Shown here: positions 27,342 through 32,501 of the stretch, piece by piece
How positions within the stretch are numbered: the stretch's first letter is position 1
Layout of the letters: every line of letters begins with the position of its first letter
From: UBA7396 sp034676185
GTDB lineage: Bacteria; Patescibacteriota; Gracilibacteria; BD1-5; UBA6164
Direction of reading: 5' to 3'
Length of the DNA stretch: 32,501 nt
Assembly: GCA_034676185.1 (NCBI GenBank)
Contig: JAUCCN010000016.1
Span: 1-32,501 of the forward strand
Notes under the pieces: generated by a model
What the model was told of the DNA's origin: nothing
Databases searched by the model: none
What the model saw: only the letters and a program-made list of their open reading frames with translations
Position numbers and translations under genes: made by a program

Positions 27342-28934
27342 ATGATTATACCAAAAAAAGTATATTGATTTACTTTAGTAGAACTTATTATAGTAATTAC
27401 TATTTTAGCTATTTTATCTGTCATTAGTTTCATATCTTTTCAAGGATTTATAGGTCAATCAAAAGATGCAAATAAACTTGCTACTTTAAAAAATATTGAC
27501 TCTTGACTCAATATATATGCTTTAAAAGCTGGAAATTTTCCTGTTCTAAATCAAGAAGAAATATATTGAACTTGAGTAATTGATGGAATTACACTTCATG
27601 CTTACTGAAAAGTATGAGAAACTCTCTGAAATCTTATTCATTTAAATGGTAAAATAACAGATCCAGATAATAACTCTTATCTGTATTGAGTTTCTTTTGA
27701 TCAAAAAGATTACCAAATTGCTACTTTTCTGGAAAATCAAGTATATGCTTGAAATATTTTCTTACAAAATGTATATGCCAAAGAAAATAAAAATATTCAT
27801 ATAATATGAAATTATGATTGACTTCTCATCTATAATTCAGGAGCAAATGTAAAATATATTATCAACTTACCAAGTCTCATTTTTTCACAAACTGGAACTA
27901 TAGATATTATTCAAAATAACCCAAATTTTTTATATAAATGAAAACAACTTGGGAAAACAAAAGAAGAACTTCTCAAAGACATTACTGGAAAAAATGTTTC
28001 ATTAACATGAGTTTTACTCACATATAATCAAAATCAATTGAGTGAATTATCAGACAAATTATGATATGAAAAACAAAAAATATGAGAAAAAATATTTTGA
28101 AAAAAATATATTCATTCCATAAATACAAAAAAATTATGAATTTATTATTGATATCCAAGTTCTTTAAATAACTGAATAAATGACTATCATCTTGATAAAA
28201 TAGTTCAAGATTTCAATGAATACGATACTATTATTTTATGAGAAGATATAGGAAATCCAGCTCATGAAGATTATCAAAATACCAAAACTATTTTACATGG
28301 AACAGGAGCAGATATTTTGTGGTATGCTCCACAATGATTTTCATGATATACTTGAGTTTCTTACTGATATATTACTCTTATGAATGATCTTTCTGATATT
28401 GAAACTGCTATTGATAATTGGAAAGATTTATGAGTGCAAGGAATTTTCTTTGATGAAGCAGGATATGATTTTTTAATTGATGAATATGATTTTGAAGATG
28501 AAATAAGTGTGAGAAATCATCAAAATACAGCAATCAATTATGCTCATAGTAAAGGATTAAAAGTTATGATGAATTCTTGGGGAGTTGATGATGTATTTTG
28601 AGTAAATAATTGAGAAAGTCCTACTACTTTAAAGTCATGAGATGCTTATTTATTAGAAAGTTTTGTATATAATCCTCATGCAGTTGCAACTCAATACTAT
28701 GATTATGATAACCAATTAGCAAAAATGAATCAAGCAATACAATATAAAGATACTCTCGGAATAGAATTATATTGTGTTGGATTATTACCAAATTCATCAG
28801 AAATAACTCCAGAAAGAATACAAACATTTTATGATAAATCAAGTTGAGTATGTGATTATATTCAAATTACAGAAGAAAGTTTTTGAACATGGAATACTCC
28901 TACTTTAACCAATTATTTAAAAGAATACAAATAA
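27342..28934 (+). CDS. Type IV prepilin fused to a glycosidase-like TIM barrel
   Basis: 530 residues. It starts MIIPKKVYGFTLVELIIVIT, a class III/IV prepilin peptidase site with Glu at +5 and a hydrophobic helix; its Gly is TGA. Residues about 35-175 form a pilin-like head. From about 255 to the end is an (alpha/beta) barrel like GH114/GH135 (spherulin-4, TM1410-like) proteins: KKLGIYYGYPSSLNNGIND, YDTIILGEDIG, ILWYAPQGFSGY, WKDLGVQGIFFDEAGYDF with candidate acids Asp-Glu, AINYAHSKGLKVMMNSWGVDD. Those families act on polysaccharides. The fusion would display a carbohydrate-active domain on a pilus or pseudopilus. It ends 9 bp before ligA, so they may be cotranscribed. Enzyme activity is inferred only. 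Confidence 0.85.
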
Positions 28935-28943
28935 ATCTATAAT

Positions 28944-30989
28944 ATGAATCACTTAGAGCTCTCAAAATATTATTTACAATTACCAGAAAATAATTTTCAA
29001 AAAAAAGAAATACAAAAATTAGCTGAACTTTTAGCATATCATTCAGATTTATATTATAATAAAGAAGCTCCAATTATAAGTGATTTTGAATATGATGAAC
29101 TTTTTAAAAAATTACAAATTTTAGAACAAAAATTTTGAATAGCAGAAGCTCAAACTTCAAAAGTTGGAAGTAATATAAGTGAATCAACTTTTGAAAAAGT
29201 AAAGCATTCTCGTCCAATGATTTCACTTGATAATACTTATAACGAAGGAGATTTACTTGATTTTGATATGAGAATTAAAAGAGTTTTATGACTTTCAAGT
29301 GAAAAAGATCTTCCTTATACTATTGAGTTCAAATTTGATGGACTTTGAATAGAACTTATTTATAAAAATGGAGTTCTTATTCAAGGAATTACAAGAGGAA
29401 ATGGAATAGAGTGAGAAGATGTGAGCGAAAATATAAAAACTCTTCATAATATTCCAAAAAAAATTTCATATAAAGATCATTTAGAAGTCAGATGAGAAGT
29501 AATAATGCCAATTTCCTCATTTAAAACTTTAAATCAAAAAGCTCTTGAAACAGGAGGAAAAGTTTTTGCAAACCCAAGAAATGCTGCTTCAGGAAGTTTA
29601 AGATTGCTTGATGCTTCTATTACTGCAAGTAGAAATTTAAAATTTTTTGCTTATGATTTAGCAAATTTTGAAGAATTTCGTATAAAAGAAAAACAAGAAA
29701 ATTATTATGATACTATAAAAGATTTAGAAAAATTTTGATTTGAAATTTCAAATTATTTTATAGAGTGTGAAAATATTTGAGAAGTAATAAAAAATATAGA
29801 AAAATTTTGAAACTTGAGAGAAACTCTTGATTTTGATATTGATGGGCTTGTAATAAAAGTAAATGATATTTCTCTTTGGCAAGATATTGGATTTACCGCA
29901 CATCATCCAAGATATGCCATTGCTTATAAATTTCCTGCTGAAATTCTAACAACAAAAATACTTTCAGTAGAACATCAAGTTGGAAGAACTGGAACTATTA
30001 CTCCAGTTGCTAATTTAGAACCTGTTTTTATTACTTGAGTAACGGTAAAAAGAGCTACTTTACATAATTATGACGAAATAAAAAAATTATGAATTAAAAT
30101 TGGAGATAATGTGTTTATAAAAAGAGCTTGAGAAGTAATTCCAAAAATTATTTGAATTACCAAAGAAACAAGAACTGGTAATGAAACTGATATAGAGATT
30201 CCAAAATTTTGTCCAAGTTGTAATGCTATTTTATTACAAGATGAGGAAAAAGTAAGACTGTATTGTCCAAATACTCTCGCTTGTCCTGAACAAAGAAAAC
30301 ATAAAATTATTTATAGTGTTTGAAAATCTGGATTTGATATTGATGGACTTTGAAAAGAGCAAATTGAACTCTTTTTAAGTTTATGATTTATCACTGATCT
30401 CGCTGATATATTTAGTTTATCAGACAAAAAAGAAACACTTTTATCTCTTCCTTGATATAAAGAGAAGTCAGTAAATAATTTATTAAAAGGGATTGAAAAA
30501 GCAAAATTTCAAAAAATAGTAAACTTTTTAGTTGCTCTCAATATTCCTTGAGTTTGACCACAATCAGCAAAAGAATTATCAAAAATTATTAATTCAAATG
30601 AAGAATTACTCCATTTTAATTTTTCTCAAGAAGAATTATTTGTACTGCAAGATATAGGAGAAGAAACAGCAAAAAATATTTCTCAATTTTTTGAATTTAA
30701 CACAAATAAATTATTACTCAAAAAATTACTACAACATATCACAATTGAGTATAAAAAAGAAATAATTGGAGGAAAATTTCTTGGAAAAAAAGTATGTATC
30801 ACAGGAAGTTTTGAATGATTTTCTCGAGATGAACTCATAGAAAAACTTGAAAATATGTGATGAATTTTTGTATCATCTGTTTCAAAAAATACAGATTTCT
30901 TACTTGCTGGAGAAAAAGCTGGAAGTAAACTTGAAAAAGCAAATTCACTTTGAATAGAAATAATCAATTTAGAGGTATTTTTACAATAA
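28944..30989 (+). CDS. ligA: NAD-dependent DNA ligase LigA
   Basis: 681 residues, full length. Domain Ia (YYNKEAPIISDFEYDELFKK) with NAD site, nucleotidyltransferase domain with adenylation Lys130 in EFKFDGLGIEL (usually KLDG), EVRGEVIMP, ANPRNAASGSLRLLD and YKFPAE; OB fold (HQVGRTGTITPVANLEPV); zinc finger CPSC...CPNTLAC; helix-hairpin-helix repeats; and a BRCT domain (LGKKVCITGSFEGFSRDEL). It seals nicks in replication and repair. The standard code would break it into at least ten pieces. The start is the ATG 9 bp after the pilin-fusion stop. Confidence 0.97.
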
Positions 30990-31014
30990 TCTATGTATTA
31001 TTAAATTAAAAATT

Positions 31015-31659
31015 ATGTCAAAAAATCAACCACCTGAGATTCTTAAATATTTTCTCTATGATATACTTATTTGAGAAATATGATATACTTACAAAAAAGT
31101 GTTTTCTTGATATGGAATCTATAAATTTTGAAAAATTTTTGCTCTCCTTATAGATGAGGAATTTTATTTTAAAGTTTGAGAAAATAATTTGAAAGATTAT
31201 TTAGAGAGTTTTTCAAAAGCTTTTACTTATACAGTAAAATGAAAAATAAGACAACTTCCCTATTATAAACTTCCTGAAGAAATTTTAGAAAATAGTGATG
31301 AGTTAAAAATTTGGATAAAAAAATCCCTTGAAGTTCCAGAAAAAATAAAACTTCAAAAAAAATCTCCAGATATTTCAAAAAAAGTTCTCAATTATCTTCA
31401 AGATATTCCAGTATGAAAGGTTTCAACTTATAAAATTCTTGCTGATAAGTTTAAAGTTCATCCAAGAACTATTGCTTCCATTATGAAATACAACAAAGAA
31501 CCATATATATTTCCATGTTATAAAGTGATTTCTCATGATTGAAAACTCAGTTGATACAATACACCAAGAGGGATTGAAGAAAAAATAGAAAAACTTAAAA
31601 ATGATGGAATTGAAATAAAAAATTGAAAAATAGATAAAAAATATTTTTATAATGAGTAA
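31015..31659 (+). CDS. TfoX N-domain fused to alkyltransferase-like (MGMT/ATL) domain
   Basis: 214 residues. Residues about 5-100 match the TfoX N-terminal domain (YKKVFSGYGIYKFGKIFALL, DEEFYFKVGENN, FTYTVKGKIRQLPYYKLPEE). Residues about 120-214 are the DNA-binding domain of O6-alkylguanine alkyltransferases (LNYLQDIPVGKVSTYKILAD, HPRTIASIMKYNKEPYIFPC, YKVISHDGKLSGYNTPRG). The active-site motif is PCYKV (Cys168) in place of PCHRV, so the acceptor Cys is kept and activity is possible. It would remove or flag O6-alkylguanine. It starts 25 bp after ligA. The arrangement suggests a small replication and repair operon. Confidence 0.88.
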
Positions 31660-31720
31660 AAAACTTGTATTTATAAATATTTTAGTTATAAGTAAAAATA
31701 TTTATTTTTATACTCCTTGT

Positions 31721-31882
31721 ATGAACCAAAAACATATTTATCAACCAAGTGAAGGCGAAGATGCCAATAGATTATGTGAAGAATTAACAGAACTTATACA
31801 TAAAAATCCTGATTTTTTAAAAAAAGTTCCGTCTGATTTTTTTGATAAAATTGCTGAAATACTTTGAAAAATGAGATTATAA
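31721..31882 (+). CDS. Small hypothetical protein, 53 aa
   Basis: 53 residues: MNQKHIYQPSEGEDANRLCE, then ELTELIHKNPDFLKKVPSDF and ILGKMRL (one UGA read as Gly). Acidic, helical, soluble; not recognised. An in-frame ATG at 31652 overlapping the alkyltransferase stop would add 23 residues, but that stretch (Ile/Tyr/Lys-rich, AT-only) looks like intergenic DNA, so I prefer the internal ATG. It ends 22 bp before the tmRNA -35 box. Confidence 0.6.
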
Positions 31883-31904
31883 TATTATAAATATATCAAT
31901 AAAA

Positions 31905-31932
31905 TTGTAATTTTTAAATATATATATATAAT
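31905..31932 (+). promoter_or_regulatory. tmRNA promoter
   Basis: TTGTAA (31905-31910), 16-bp spacer, TATAAT (31927-31932). The tmRNA 5' end at 31941 lies 8 bp downstream of the -10, as expected. Confidence 0.7.
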
Positions 31933-31940
31933 CACGACAC

Positions 31941-32406
31941 GGGGTCATTTATGGTTTCTACTTTGAGAATCGGTGGTCTTATATGCTATTTGGGAGATGT
32001 TTATGCCTTCCACAATCAATCATAAACAACAATAAATGCAAACAATAGAATTGCTGCTGGTTTAAATGCTTTCAAAAAAGCTTTAACTCCTTCTTTCGCT
32101 CCTGCTATGGCTTAGTCCATACTTACAAGCTTAAGTAAAACCGTAGCCTTGGCATAGTCCATGAGCACCGATTGGTCTGCTACAAACTCACTTCATTTTT
32201 CGCTTGAAAGAATGGTTTGAGTATCAAGTCAAGCCTTATAGGACCGGTTCTAGATTTCGTCCTGCACCTATAAGTACTGATGGATGAAATTATCTTATAA
32301 GTTTTTTGTTTATTTTCTATTTATAAGATTATCAAAATAAACTATAATAGTAGAAATATCTGGGCATCCTCAAAGGACACGAGTTCGAATCTCGTTGACT
32401 CCACCA
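31941..32406 (+). ncRNA. ssrA: tmRNA
   Basis: The 5' end GGGGTCATTTATGGTTTCTA pairs with TGACTCC (32396-32402) followed by ACCA. The T arm ACGAG-TTCGAAT-CTCGT precedes it, giving the alanyl tRNA-like domain. The mRNA-like part starts at GCA (32038) and reads ANNRIAAGLNAFKKALTPSF then APAMA, ending in TAG (32113-32115): a 25-residue tag that ends in AMA where most bacteria have LAA. The tag Gly is GGT and the stop is TAG, consistent with UGA not being a stop. It rescues stalled ribosomes and marks products for proteolysis. 466 nt, somewhat long. The 95 bp after it hold no supported gene. Confidence 0.95.
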
Positions 32407-32501
32407 TGTTAATCTTTTTAACAATTGAATAAAATTATTTTTCTCATACAAGAGAAGTCTCAGTAGTAAGGGAAAAATTAAAAAACAAAAATGTTTGAAA
32501 G

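Noticed and set aside
31652..31720. Longer start for the small protein before tmRNA
   Set aside because: The added 23 residues are AT-only, low-complexity and overlap the preceding stop; the internal ATG at 31721 gives a normal protein.
32491..32501. ATG of a further plus-strand gene at the window edge
   Set aside because: Only three codons are visible, which is too little to support a gene.

Overview
The window comes from a very AT-rich bacterium in which UGA is read as glycine (translation table 25). This points to the candidate-phyla-radiation lineages Absconditabacteria (SR1) or Gracilibacteria (BD1-5); I cannot decide between them from this sequence. The proof is internal. The prepilin motif GFTLVEL has TGA for its glycine, the three glycines of the helicase Walker A motif AGAGSGKT are all TGA, and so is the glycine of an ABC signature LSAGEQ. 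Under the standard code nearly every gene here is shattered; with UGA as Gly the window resolves into about two dozen intact genes. All coordinates below use that code. Shine-Dalgarno sequences are essentially absent, and starts sit in an A/T-rich context often ending in AATTATG.

Layout. (1) 1-4,730 is a defence region on the minus strand: a truncated ParB-domain DNA methyltransferase and, upstream of it, a tight three-gene operon with a Septu-like ATPase (PtuA-like), an HNH nuclease (PtuB-like) and an undescribed third gene carrying an R-N-x3-H motif like that of HEPN ribonucleases. A small divergent gene and a palindrome lie upstream. (2) About 4,800-18,950 is a copper-handling island, all on the minus strand: two multicopper oxidases, a small secreted protein, a Met/His-rich lipoprotein, a CusB-like adaptor and CusA-like RND pump, a double DUF1573 protein, a Met-rich YVTN beta-propeller, a C-terminal scrap of a copper P-type ATPase, and a DsbA-like lipoprotein. 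The first gene has a palindromic, CsoR-box-like operator over its promoter. The products are all exported or membrane-bound, so the island looks like an extracytoplasmic system for oxidising, binding and expelling copper. (3) 18,950-20,110 holds a candidate small RNA with promoter and terminator plus two hypothetical genes. (4) 20,117-26,432 is a minus-strand DNA-repair block: PcrA/UvrD helicase, clusterless MutY, a C39-like peptidase, TatD and SbcD-like nucleases, with one small gene on the plus strand. (5) 26,530-26,710 is a structured RNA with two mutually exclusive long helices and a pseudoknot, upstream of a decayed gene. (6) 27,342-31,882 is a plus-strand group: a type IV pilin fused to a glycosidase-like barrel, LigA, a TfoX-alkyltransferase fusion and a small protein. 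(7) 31,941-32,406 is tmRNA, with a readable tag.

What deserves most attention: the three-component Septu-like operon with a possible HEPN toxin, the switch-like RNA at 26.6 kb, the UGA-saturated copper-binding repeats of the first multicopper oxidase, and the operator-controlled copper island in a lineage with small genomes.
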